DNA of 20,370 bases from a virus. The notes below the pieces were generated by a model, which ran no database searches, was not told where the DNA came from, and was given only the letters and a program-made list of their open reading frames with translations. Within the stretch, counting starts at the first letter, position 1; each line of letters opens with the position of its first letter. Location: positions 1 to 20,370 of IMG/VR virus record IMGVR_UViG_3300006810_011557. One strand, given 5' to 3'. Shown here piece after piece: positions 1 through 6,788 of the stretch. A program made the translations under genes and the position numbers.

Positions 1-30
1 AGTCACAACTCACTTTTGTTTTTATTTAAA

Positions 31-60
31 GAGTGGACGCAAAGATACAAAAACCCACTC
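31..60 (-). terminator. possible terminator after the DUF2828 gene
   Basis: On the minus strand a 6-bp inverted repeat (GAGTGG/CCACTC, 31-36 and 55-60) with a long 18-nt loop is followed by TTTAAATAAAAAC just past the stop codon of the DUF2828 gene. The long loop and short T-run make it a weak candidate. Confidence 0.3.
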
Positions 61-69
61 CGCTACAAA

Positions 70-1551
70 TTACTCGACTGCTGCATAGCGTTCACTTTCG
101 ATCACCGCATCCATCATATCAACTGGTGTCATGACTTCTACAGCAAGCGCCGATTTTAAAATCGATGGTGAAGCTCCTGATACGAGACATGTGCCTCGAT
201 CATCCTTTGTTACTGGTTGATCTTTACCATAGGCATTCACATTCCAGAATACAACTTCAGGGAATTTATAACCAGCAGCTTCAAATTTCTTTTTCGCCGC
301 TTCGTAGTTAGTCCCTGTGTTATCACAGGCTTGATCAAATTGCATATCACTCACGATGAAAAGAGTATCAATCATTTCATCTGCATCAATGTTATTAGCT
401 ACCGCAGTTGACAGTATAAGATCAAACGCTGCTTGAAGGTTTGTTGAACCCCAATAACCACCTTTCTCATTTAGGTGCGCAACTTTTTCATAGATATTGC
501 TACCTTTGATTGTTACAAGTTCCGCGCTTGAAGAAAATGGCATATAGCAGTCTTTCCAAACACCTTCGTTACGTTCCGCAATATAGATGCTCAATGATAG
601 AGCAACATCAATTGGACTTACTGAGTCGTTACGTCCACCGTAGTAACCTGATGATCCCATTGATCCAGATTGGTCCGCTAGAACCAGTCCATTGAATGGA
701 GTCACGTAGTTTGGCAGGTTATCCCACTGCAACGAGATCGTTTGATCAAATGACTTACCATAAGTCTTACGAATCAAGTCATAAGGGTATAGCGTCGATG
801 TTTGAATCTTAGCGTCACCTTTCTCTACTTTTTCAAGATATTTCTGGTATCGCTGATCTGTTTCGATATCGTGACGACCAAACGCCTTACGATAAATCAT
901 TGCTGCACGAGAAGGAATCTTTTCGTAATCAATCTCGCTCCAGTTTCCACTACACATTTCGCGTTCTACAACGTTCAAACGTGCACGGAGTGATGACAAT
1001 GCTTTACGATAGCTTTTTTCATCTACTTCTAAATCCTTGATGAATTCACGCGCCAATTCACGTGTTGCCGCAGATGATGTGTTTGCCGATGGCATCCACT
1101 TCGCTAGCAATGATGGAAACTCTGCTTCAAGATCTTCCTGAAACTGTTCAAGGATCACTTCTTTAGCCAAAGACCAAAGTGAAGTTCCACGTAGTGCAAA
1201 ATAGTCATCCCAACGTCCATATTCAGGAATCAGGTTAATGTTTCGCGCCAACGCATCTTTGTGAACGTTCGCTAAGTAGTTATAGATCGTGCGAGGAACT
1301 TTACGTTCACCCGCTCCACCACGAACATCTCGCGCCCAAAACAAAATTTTCAATGCTTTGGTTGGATCTTCACCATATGCGGCTGAGAACGCATTAATCA
1401 CTTCCTGATCGCTTCGTGCTCGCATTGATCCAATGCTTCCGAATAAGTCTACACAGTTGTTCAATGACGACTTGTTTGACTTTGCTCCTTTGTGGTTTAC
1501 AGTTGCATTTGCACGCTTCTGTAGTCCGTCTTTTAGCTTATTAGTGCTCAT
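70..1551 (-). CDS. DUF2828 family protein with vWA/MIDAS domain (Ro60/TROVE-like architecture)
   Basis: 493 aa from ATG 1551. This start is preceded by a GAGAG Shine-Dalgarno-like stretch; the open frame runs on to 1692, but that part overlaps a structured RNA and is low-complexity. An N-terminal helical region carries the DUF2828 signatures (RDVRGGAGER near residues 74-83, PEYGRWDD near 109-116). The C-terminal von Willebrand A-like domain has an apparently intact MIDAS: DQSGS at 293-297, T370 in GSTN, D402 in IVSDMQ. Helical repeats plus a MIDAS vWA is the layout of Ro60/Rsr proteins, which bind misfolded RNA and Y RNAs; that DUF2828 is functionally related is inference. The gene lies alone behind its own promoter (1823-1850), with a 265-nt leader containing a tRNA-like RNA unit (1623-1715), which makes an RNA-binding role attractive. 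Family assignment is good, function unproven. Confidence 0.85.
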   Translation of the reverse strand: MSTNKLKDGLQKRANATVNHKGAKSNKSSLNNCVDLFGSIGSMRARSDQEVINAFSAAYGEDPTKALKILFWARDVRGGAGERKVPRTIYNYLANVHKDALARNINLIPEYGRWDDYFALRGTSLWSLAKEVILEQFQEDLEAEFPSLLAKWMPSANTSSAATRELAREFIKDLEVDEKSYRKALSSLRARLNVVEREMCSGNWSEIDYEKIPSRAAMIYRKAFGRHDIETDQRYQKYLEKVEKGDAKIQTSTLYPYDLIRKTYGKSFDQTISLQWDNLPNYVTPFNGLVLADQSGSMGSSGYYGGRNDSVSPIDVALSLSIYIAERNEGVWKDCYMPFSSSAELVTIKGSNIYEKVAHLNEKGGYWGSTNLQAAFDLILSTAVANNIDADEMIDTLFIVSDMQFDQACDNTGTNYEAAKKKFEAAGYKFPEVVFWNVNAYGKDQPVTKDDRGTCLVSGASPSILKSALAVEVMTPVDMMDAVIESERYAAVE

Positions 1552-1622
1552 TTTCTCTCTTGTTGATTTTGCCACAGTTGATGTTGCCGTTACAGTTGTT
1601 GATGCTACTGTCGAGAAAGGAC

Positions 1623-1715
1623 AAGATACAATTATTTTTGCCGTCTTTGGCAAAATGCAATGTTGGTGCATTTTCGTGGAATCGAGCCACAAGATTTGTT
1701 TGCTGTATGTATCTT
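1623..1715 (-). ncRNA. tRNA-like RNA unit A in the DUF2828 leader (permuted acceptor/T-arm domain)
   Basis: The closing helix AAGATAC (1709-1715) / GTATCTT (1623-1629) is perfect, and the 5' strand is followed by the conserved ACAGCAAAC (1698-1706). Inside, in order: a T-arm (1675-1691, GTGG/CCAC, loop CTCGATT), 3' acceptor strand AAAATGC (1668-1674), discriminator A and encoded CCA (1664-1667), linker ACATT, 5' acceptor strand GCATTTT (1652-1658) and a small GCC/GGC hairpin (1640-1651). The 3' acceptor strand thus precedes the 5' strand, as in a circular permutation, and there is no anticodon arm, as in tmRNA tRNA-like domains or bacterial Y RNAs. It shares its closing helix and motif with seven units in 19070-20327. 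It is transcribed ahead of the DUF2828 gene from the promoter at 1823-1850. Confidence 0.7.
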
Positions 1716-1798
1716 AAAAGATCCTCGATGCATTTATTTTTCCTTAATAATGATAGAATAAATGTATGTTTGCTGACCACATCTAAATTTTTAAAAAG

Positions 1799-1818
1799 TT
1801 AGAGATTATCTTCTCTAA
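1799..1818. repeat. inverted repeat at transcription start
   Basis: TTAGAGA / TCTCTAA, 7-bp arms around a 6-nt centre, lying across the predicted +1 (1816) of the 1823-1850 promoter. It could be a 5' stem-loop stabilising the transcript or an operator. Confidence 0.5.
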
Positions 1819-1822
1819 ACTT

Positions 1823-1850
1823 ATTATACGTCCAAAATGGGATTTGTCAA
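1823..1850 (-). promoter_or_regulatory. sigma70-type promoter for unit A and DUF2828 gene
   Basis: Minus-strand TTGACA (1845-1850), 16-bp spacer, TATAAT (1823-1828), both hexamers perfect. Predicted +1 is 1816. The same hexamers and 16-bp spacing recur at 12801, 13993, 14163, 14277 and 16182. Confidence 0.85.
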
Positions 1851-1908
1851 CATCTTTTTTAGGTTTTTTTAATTTTTGAGAGCTGATAGAAATTGTCTAT
1901 CGCTCATT

Positions 1909-2211
1909 TTAGTAACAGAGTTCATTAGCGTGTTTAACGATATCAAATGTTGGATGGCTCATTAACTTTTTTGCTGCCGCAAATTTTTCTTTGTTTTGTG
2001 ACCATATTTTTCCAATTACTGGAAATTCATTGTTGAACTGTTGCTCCATCGCATCTGCTAAGACACGAATCTCCGATTGCGCATGAGAATCTGTGCGCAA
2101 ACCCAAAAAATGCATAAGGTTATGAAGATCGACATTTACTGTTATTGCTGTCATTAAGTTTAGCGGCAAGATCATTCGCGCTTGCTCTTTCGCTACATTC
2201 TCATCTAACAT
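1909..2211 (-). pseudogene. thyX: ThyX flavin-dependent thymidylate synthase, C-terminal part (split gene)
   Basis: 100 aa from ATG 2211. It carries the C-terminal half of ThyX: KEQARMILPLNL followed by LGLRTDSHAQSEIR, the conserved region with the catalytic arginine. The N-terminal half is the preceding ORF (2205-2669) in another frame. Read through a -1 shift near the codons for MDF, the protein would continue as ...LYSHMLDENVAKEQARM, which is how an intact ThyX reads, so the upstream codons of this frame are also family-like. The two ORFs overlap by 7 nt (ATG upstream of the TAG), so translational coupling could still yield two fragments. Either a one-base deletion, a sequencing error, a recoding site or a split enzyme. 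Confidence 0.8.
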
Positions 2212-2669
2212 ATGAGAGTAAAGTCCATAAGCTTTTCACACAGTTCCTCTATCTCCTCGCTAAAGAAAATGGCTAACTCCTTATAGGCTTCACCTTTCTC
2301 GTGGAGTTTGCCGCCTGAACCCTGTTTATTACCTGTCTCATTCTGAATTCTCCATTCATCATAGGTAGGTATATAAAAATCGTCACGCATCTCAGAATAT
2401 CGTCCGCTTTCTTCATTAAGGCGAAATGTGCGGTGACGCACAAATTGGCGCATGACAAAAATTGGCATTCGAATTTCAAACGTAATGCTTGCTTGTTCGA
2501 ACGGGGAGGAATGGCGGTTGCTCAGAAGATAGTTCAACAGTCTAGTATCCTGCTTCTCACCCTTTAACGCCGTTGCTCCGTAACTCTGTCGTGCTGCCTT
2601 AACTGGAGTCCAATCATCCCCCAATACGTCAACGACCCTACAAAAACCTAAATCGTGATATAGATTCAT
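2205..2669 (-). CDS. thyX: ThyX flavin-dependent thymidylate synthase, N-terminal part (split gene)
   Basis: 154 aa from ATG 2669. ThyX makes dTMP from dUMP with FAD, NADPH and methylene-tetrahydrofolate. The ThyX motif RHRX7S is present (R78-H79-R80...S88, in RHRTFRLNEESGRYSE), as is the N-terminal QSYGA-type region. The frame stops at a TAG inside the helix that leads into KEQARM; the rest is in the next ORF, reached by a -1 shift. Together the fragments total about 250 aa, the normal family length, so nothing else is missing. The start overlaps the stop of the upstream membrane peptide (ATGA). It is part of the minus-strand operon 3272 to 1909. Whether active enzyme is made cannot be told. 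Confidence 0.85.
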   Translation of the reverse strand: MNLYHDLGFCRVVDVLGDDWTPVKAARQSYGATALKGEKQDTRLLNYLLSNRHSSPFEQASITFEIRMPIFVMRQFVRHRTFRLNEESGRYSEMRDDFYIPTYDEWRIQNETGNKQGSGGKLHEKGEAYKELAIFFSEEIEELCEKLMDFTLIC

Positions 2670-2797
2670 AATTCTATGCGTTCCTGTTGTTCCTGTTCCT
2701 GCTCAAGCTTCTCGCGTTCCTTTTTAAAATGAAGATGGCGTTCCCATGCGCCAATCCCCGCACCGCCCAAAACAATTAGTAACAGCAAAATCTCCAT
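2666..2797 (-). CDS. small membrane-anchored coiled-coil peptide
   Basis: 43 aa. An N-terminal hydrophobic segment (about residues 3-16, EILLLLIVLGGAGIGAW) is followed by a charged, Gln/Glu-rich tail (FKKEREKLEQEQEQQER) likely to be helical or coiled-coil. The ATG is 4 nt after the stop of the upstream ORF, and the TGA overlaps the thyX ATG, so it sits in a tightly packed operon. Function unknown; small phage inner-membrane peptides of this shape are often lysis- or superinfection-related, but nothing here shows that. Confidence 0.65.
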   Translation of the reverse strand: MEILLLLIVLGGAGIGAWERHLHFKKEREKLEQEQEQQERIEL

Positions 2798-2801
2798 ATT
2801 T

Positions 2802-3173
2802 TTATATTACTTCAATTTCGGAGTTATCAAGACGATTTTCGACATATTCGTCAAGTGCGCGGTCATAGTCATCATCAGAATTTCCCAACGACAATGGGTC
2901 ATCCGAAGAATAACAACCAGCTAATTCATATGGATCGTCACCTTTTTTCAGTCGTTCTAATATGTGTGACAATTCACATTGCGTAAAAATTGTTCGAAAT
3001 TGCTCCGCGCCAAACAATACCTCTTGAAAAATAGTATATTCCTCAGGAACCGTATATTGATTCAACACTTTTGGGGTGGATAATGTCGTACTCAAGTGTG
3101 ATATTGACTGTTCATAAACATTAACGCATTCAGTGCCACTATGAATATAATCGGCTGTTTTTCCGTCTTTCAA
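2802..3173 (-). CDS. unknown protein, possibly truncated by an in-frame TGA
   Basis: 123 aa from a TTG at 3173, acidic C-terminus (SDDPLSLGNSDDDYDRALDEY). No recognised family. The frame is open upstream to a TGA at 3201-3203 and continues beyond it to an ATG at 3272, giving MTLDDLIEHTKTRNFWDIYNCHQ-stop-ITASYVFQVLKDG. The residues between the TGA and the TTG look as protein-like as the rest, so the real gene may be the full 3272-2802 frame with one nonsense codon. There is no Shine-Dalgarno sequence at the TTG. Confidence 0.5.
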   Translation of the reverse strand: MKDGKTADYIHSGTECVNVYEQSISHLSTTLSTPKVLNQYTVPEEYTIFQEVLFGAEQFRTIFTQCELSHILERLKKGDDPYELAGCYSSDDPLSLGNSDDDYDRALDEYVENRLDNSEIEVI

Positions 3174-3200
3174 AACTTGAAAGACATAAGAGGCAGTTAT

Positions 3201-3272
3201 TCATTGGTGACAATTATAAATATCCCAAAAATTTCGCGTTTTGGTATGTTCGATTAAATCATCTAATGTCAT
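3201..3272 (-). CDS. 23-codon ORF in frame with the next gene (leaderless start?)
   Basis: ATG at 3272, TGA at 3201-3203, in frame with the 2802-3173 ORF. The predicted transcription start of the promoter at 3279-3306 falls on the A of this ATG, so the message would be leaderless. Either an upstream peptide or the true N-terminus of the following gene interrupted by TGA. Confidence 0.35.
   Translation of the reverse strand: MTLDDLIEHTKTRNFWDIYNCHQ
3215..3222 (+). promoter_or_regulatory. T4-type late promoter-like octamer
   Basis: TATAAATA, the exact T4 late promoter consensus, 109 nt upstream of the first gene of the plus-strand late-type operon. I found no other exact copy in the window. 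The operon itself encodes a sigma-like protein (6789-7460), which would be a suitable partner. A single 8-mer in AT-rich DNA is weak evidence. Confidence 0.3.
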
Positions 3273-3278
3273 AGCGCC

Positions 3279-3306
3279 AGACTATCATCCTTTTTAAGCT
3301 TGTCAA
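3279..3306 (-). promoter_or_regulatory. sigma70-type promoter for the thyX operon
   Basis: Minus-strand TTGACA (3301-3306), 16-bp spacer, TAGTCT (3279-3284) with an extended TG upstream. The -10 is poor, but the spacing equals the other promoters. The predicted +1 is 3272. Confidence 0.5.
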
Positions 3307-3330
3307 GTAAAAAAGTGTGTAATTATACAC

Positions 3331-3630
3331 ATGGATCTCTTACACCGAATTCATATCTGCTCATCTGGCGACCTCGCTGGTTATAAGACGGAAATGCAAA
3401 ATGCCTACAATAGTGGGCTTTTCGACTTGCAATATGTGGAAAATCATGTTGGCCGTGAATTTAATAGGCGATGTGATGCTTATGGTGCAACTGATAAAAT
3501 AATTCCACACAGCGGGCATTTTAGACCTTATGATTATGCAGCGTCAATCTCAACAGGGGTTAATGACATTGTATTGATTGGCGGTGACGATATACGACTA
3601 ATCGATGGTGGTGATATGTTGGCGATTTGA
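3331..3630 (+). CDS. unknown protein, first gene of the plus-strand operon
   Basis: 99 aa, ATG 3331. No recognised family; the C-terminus is Gly/Asp-rich (NDIVLIGGDDIRLIDGGDM). Its stop (TGA 3628-3630) is 2 nt from the ATG of the sulfotransferase-like gene, so the two are translationally coupled. The position at the head of a structural/packaging operon suggests a late gene. Confidence 0.6.
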   Translation: MDLLHRIHICSSGDLAGYKTEMQNAYNSGLFDLQYVENHVGREFNRRCDAYGATDKIIPHSGHFRPYDYAASISTGVNDIVLIGGDDIRLIDGGDMLAI

Positions 3631-3632
3631 TT

Positions 3633-4325
3633 ATGGTAACTTACAAAAAGATTACGGTTGAAGACGTTGAAATGTCTGAAGAGGATATTTTCGAGCAACG
3701 AAAGTTCCGTGTCCTTGTTGCAGGGGTGGCGCGAAGTGGAACCTCAATGATGAGCGGAATTGTGGAACGATTGGGTGTTAATTTCTTCTCAACCACCGAT
3801 ACTGAAGAGGAAAAGGAGAAGCGCCGACTAAATGAGCTTAAACGTTTTGGGGAAGACTTTAAGATGAACGAAGATTTTTACGAAGTTGCTAAGGATGTTT
3901 GGCGCTATCGACTCAAGTTATGGAGCGAAGATTATTCGGGCCAAAAAATCTTACTTCCAGTTAGTAGAATGCACCCTTCTTATTTTATTAATCCCTGTCG
4001 TGTAATTCAAATGTGGAGAGATCCCGAAGAGATTCGACAGTCGCAACAAGCGAGCTATAATGGAGAACAGATAATGACTCCTGAACAGTGTGACTTGAAA
4101 CGTGCTGAACTGTTGAATCATTTAGTTGGCGCTAAAACTTTCTTCGGTGATCGCAACATTCCATCGTTGGATGTTGAATATAGAGAAATCTTAGTTAATC
4201 CAAAAGGTGTAATTGAAGAGATTGCAAAATTTATCAATGCGCCAAATCCAATTGATGAAGCTGTGGCATGGGTGAATCCTGATAAGAACAGATTCAAGAA
4301 AGAAGAATTAACGAAAGACATATAA
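3633..4325 (+). CDS. sulfotransferase-family P-loop protein
   Basis: 230 aa from ATG 3633 (a TTG two codons upstream is also open). The N-terminal P-loop GVARSGTS (residues 31-38) in the context VLVAGVARSGTSMMSGIVERLG matches the PAPS-binding PRSGTS loop of sulfotransferases. CRVIQMWRDPEEIRQSQ matches the second conserved segment (RDPxxxxxS), and LDVEYREILVNPKGVIEEIAKFI matches the family's C-terminal YEDLVxDPxxxxxxIxxF element. It would transfer a sulfuryl group from PAPS; the acceptor is unknown. The operon position suggests modification of a virion component or cell surface late in infection. The stop overlaps the next start (TAATG). Confidence 0.75.
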   Translation: MVTYKKITVEDVEMSEEDIFEQRKFRVLVAGVARSGTSMMSGIVERLGVNFFSTTDTEEEKEKRRLNELKRFGEDFKMNEDFYEVAKDVWRYRLKLWSEDYSGQKILLPVSRMHPSYFINPCRVIQMWRDPEEIRQSQQASYNGEQIMTPEQCDLKRAELLNHLVGAKTFFGDRNIPSLDVEYREILVNPKGVIEEIAKFINAPNPIDEAVAWVNPDKNRFKKEELTKDI

Positions 4326-4954
4326 TGAGTGACGAAGCAGAACAAGTAGAAGTTGTAAATGATGATGCTGTTTTCTTACCCGAAGGGGTGACAATTGTAG
4401 ATGATACATTACCGTTGGAGCTACAAATGATGTCAGATGGTAGACCTGTTCTACAAGAGATGCTGGCTAAGAGAACAGAAACCACGAAGACCTTTTATAA
4501 TTGGAGTACAGGAACTCGGCGCTTAATTTCCGCCAACCGTCCCATACATTACATTAAGGATCAGTATTGGGTCGATATTACAGGCGAGATTCAAGATGCT
4601 ACTGTGCCATATGTAGAGACTCCTACCTATTTTGTAAAGCTACATGAGAATAAGGTTGCTGTTACAGACAGAAATAAAACAACATCAATTGATATACCCG
4701 TTGAAGGGGATCGAAGCTATGAATGTAATATGGTAGCATACGAAGAAGTTGTTTTTTCATTTGAGCCGTATAGCATATCAGTTGTCACGGCCCGAAAAGA
4801 AATCGTTGAACACTTCGGTTCATATATCGCTCATGACGCTGAAGGTAATATGGTGGAGGACGACAAAGCTATACATATTGATAACGAAACTCGTGTTCGC
4901 ACAGAAAAAGAAATCGTTGCTCCAGTAGTTTATCAAGCTAGCTTTAATTTCTAA
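4325..4954 (+). CDS. unknown late protein, likely structural
   Basis: 209 aa. Starts in a TAATG overlap with the sulfotransferase-like gene and ends in another TAATG with the DNRLRE-like protein, so three genes are stacked without gaps. Composition is acidic and beta-rich, with no signal peptide or membrane segment. No family recognised. Context (next to a probable fibre or decoration protein) suggests a virion or baseplate role; inference only. Confidence 0.6.
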   Translation: MSDEAEQVEVVNDDAVFLPEGVTIVDDTLPLELQMMSDGRPVLQEMLAKRTETTKTFYNWSTGTRRLISANRPIHYIKDQYWVDITGEIQDATVPYVETPTYFVKLHENKVAVTDRNKTTSIDIPVEGDRSYECNMVAYEEVVFSFEPYSISVVTARKEIVEHFGSYIAHDAEGNMVEDDKAIHIDNETRVRTEKEIVAPVVYQASFNF

Positions 4955-5685
4955 TGCCCTCCCCTTCGTTTACAATTAATACCGCTAAAGCGGACGCATT
5001 GGGTTATGTAAGTGCTAGCTATGCTAGCAAGAGTGCTTATACAGGTAATCCAGCTTCCCCTAATACTATAGCTATTTATCCATCAACTCTGACAACAGTA
5101 AACCCTGTCATACTTACTTGTGGTAATTCACACACTACGGGAGGAAACTTTTATGCTCGTCGCACCTATATGTTGTTAGACGTGACGGGTATTAACAAAG
5201 GAGATACTATTAATAGTGCAACACTTAATTGTGATTTACAAGCACAGAATTATTGGGCTGGTGCAACAACAAAATCTGTTGGGGCGTTTATGTGGATAGC
5301 GGGAAGTGCTTCGCCATCTGCGTCACAATCTGTTACTCCTAATACTGGTGCTGCCGCGCCAACAGCAAATCAATTCTTAACTTCCAACACATCTAAATGG
5401 AAATCTGTATGGACAGGGTTAACTTTAACAACTACTAGTGCCGATGCCACTCATAGTTGGGATTATACCTCTCACGTGCAAAATTTAGTTGATAGTTATT
5501 ATTTTAATCCTCAAAAAATATTAGTTAGATTCACTGCTAATAATGTGACTTATACTCAAGCTTCATCAGGAACCTTTTTGAAAACATCAATGGATAGAGG
5601 CGGGAACAATACATATCTTGCTGTAGATTATACTGCTGCTCCACCAGCGGGATCAGATTTTGTGCCCCAAATCATCTTTTCTTAG
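4954..5685 (+). CDS. probable virion surface protein with DNRLRE-like beta-sandwich
   Basis: 243 aa, very rich in Ser, Thr, Ala and Asn, without Cys clusters or membrane segments. The segment ARRTYMLLDVTGINKGDTINSATLNCDL (about residues 68-95) followed by SWDYTSHVQNLVDS and the C-terminal YLAVDYT resembles the DNRLRE/carbohydrate-binding jelly-roll pattern (xxLxFDLSxLxxGxTIxSAxLxL ... PxLxVxY) seen in phage fibres and decoration proteins. Ends with a short Pro-rich tail. Probably displayed on the particle and binding glycans; the family match is by eye. Confidence 0.6.
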   Translation: MPSPSFTINTAKADALGYVSASYASKSAYTGNPASPNTIAIYPSTLTTVNPVILTCGNSHTTGGNFYARRTYMLLDVTGINKGDTINSATLNCDLQAQNYWAGATTKSVGAFMWIAGSASPSASQSVTPNTGAAAPTANQFLTSNTSKWKSVWTGLTLTTTSADATHSWDYTSHVQNLVDSYYFNPQKILVRFTANNVTYTQASSGTFLKTSMDRGGNNTYLAVDYTAAPPAGSDFVPQIIFS

Positions 5686-5701
5686 GTGTAATTAGGGGTA
5701 T

Positions 5702-6379
5702 ATGTCAAAGAAACGTTTCGAGACTGGTGTTCTTTTAGGACACATAGAACTGACGGAGAAACAACAAGAGTTTCATAAAATCATGACGAACTACAACACG
5801 CGTGTAGTTTTTCTATCTGGACCAGCAGGGTCATCCAAATCATTCCTGTCCGTATATTCGGCACTAGATTTGTATAATAAAGACAAGCGGCGAACTATCA
5901 CCTACTTGCGCACGGTGATAGAATCAGCAAGTAAAGGAATTGGTTTTTTAAAAGGGGATATGGATCAAAAACTATCACCTTATCTTCGACCATTAGAAGA
6001 AAAAATCTGTGACCTCCTTAATGAACAGGAGAAAGATATGATGAAGCGCCAAAATGTGTTATCAGGAGAGCCTGTGAATTTCGTGCGGGGTCAAGACTGG
6101 AAGCATAAAGTAGTAATTGCCGATGAGATGCAAAATGCCACCATCAAAGAGCTACTGACTGTGATGACACGTATCAACGATAATACAAAGTTATATATAT
6201 GCGGGGATAAGAGGCAAAGCGATATTAATAACAGTGGTTTTGAGCAGTTGTTTGATTTATTCAATGATGAAGTTTCCAGAGAGCAAGGGATACACTGTTG
6301 CGAGTTCGATCATGATGATATCATGCGTGATCCCGTAGTAAGTTATGTCATTAAAAAGATAGATTCATTGAGAAATTAG
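5702..6379 (+). CDS. PhoH-like ATPase
   Basis: 225 aa with a good Shine-Dalgarno (AGGGG, 5 nt before ATG 5702). Walker A GPAGSSKS at residues 40-47; the PhoH signature ASKGIGFLKGDMDQKLSPYLRPL at about 76-98 (GFLPGD..EKLxPYxxP in the family); Walker B VVIADEMQN around 137-145; and GDKRQSD (sensor-like motif, GDxxQxD in the family). PhoH-like proteins are RNA/DNA helicase-type ATPases common in phages, of unsettled function. Walker A has SKS in place of the usual GKT, although the Lys is kept. It sits between structural genes and the sigma/terminase block, as in many large myoviruses. Confidence 0.9.
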   Translation: MSKKRFETGVLLGHIELTEKQQEFHKIMTNYNTRVVFLSGPAGSSKSFLSVYSALDLYNKDKRRTITYLRTVIESASKGIGFLKGDMDQKLSPYLRPLEEKICDLLNEQEKDMMKRQNVLSGEPVNFVRGQDWKHKVVIADEMQNATIKELLTVMTRINDNTKLYICGDKRQSDINNSGFEQLFDLFNDEVSREQGIHCCEFDHDDIMRDPVVSYVIKKIDSLRN

Positions 6380-6396
6380 GAGTAAGTTAGTATAAT
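6368..6396 (+). promoter_or_regulatory. sigma70-type promoter ahead of the sigma/terminase genes
   Basis: TTGAGA (6368-6373), 17-bp spacer, TATAAT (6391-6396), overlapping the end of the PhoH-like gene and 29 nt before the zinc-ribbon ATG. Predicted +1 near 6403. Confidence 0.6.
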
Positions 6397-6424
6397 ATTA
6401 GTGTAACACGGTTAAAGACTAGAC

Positions 6425-6784
6425 ATGACTTATAAATTTTGTCCACATTGCGCGGCGAAGAACTTCTTCGAAATCGAGCCTAAATTTTGCTGTTCGTGCG
6501 GTGAGCCTTTGAATGCGGCAGTAGTTGCATCGAGCGGAGCACCTAGCATGGACGATTCAACGTCTCCAGTTGATTCTGGCGGATTTCGTAAACCAGCTAA
6601 ACTGGACGTTGATATCGACATACCAGAAGAAAGTTGGGAAAAATTCGGTGAAAATATCGGCACCGCGCCAGACGAAAATTATCAAAGGGATTCGCGACCT
6701 GAATTTAGAAAGGACGTTCCCATCAGACAAGTACTTCTAGAAGACCGTCAACTCAAAAAAGGCACTATTGGCGGAGATGACTAA
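6425..6784 (+). CDS. zinc-ribbon protein
   Basis: 119 aa. An N-terminal zinc ribbon (CPHC at residues 6-9, CCSCG around 22-26) is followed by a long Pro/Asp-rich, probably disordered tail. This double-CxxC layout is typical of small nucleic-acid- or protein-binding adaptor proteins. First gene after the promoter at 6368-6396; the stop is 4 nt before the ATG of the sigma-like gene, so it may help transcription or packaging. No specific family recognised. Confidence 0.7.
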   Translation: MTYKFCPHCAAKNFFEIEPKFCCSCGEPLNAAVVASSGAPSMDDSTSPVDSGGFRKPAKLDVDIDIPEESWEKFGENIGTAPDENYQRDSRPEFRKDVPIRQVLLEDRQLKKGTIGGDD

Positions 6785-6788
6785 CTAG

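Noticed and set aside
1552-1692. N-terminal extension of the DUF2828 ORF to 1692
   Set aside because: The extra 47 codons overlap a structured RNA and are Thr/Val low complexity; ATG 1551 has a better ribosome site and matches the family start.
1623-1715. Permuted tmRNA
   Set aside because: There is a permuted acceptor/T-arm domain with CCA, but no tag reading frame or pseudoknots in the unit.
3300-3328. Plus-strand promoter TTGTCA-N17-TTATAC before the gene at 3331
   Set aside because: The +1 would fall after the ATG; the same bases serve the minus-strand promoter.
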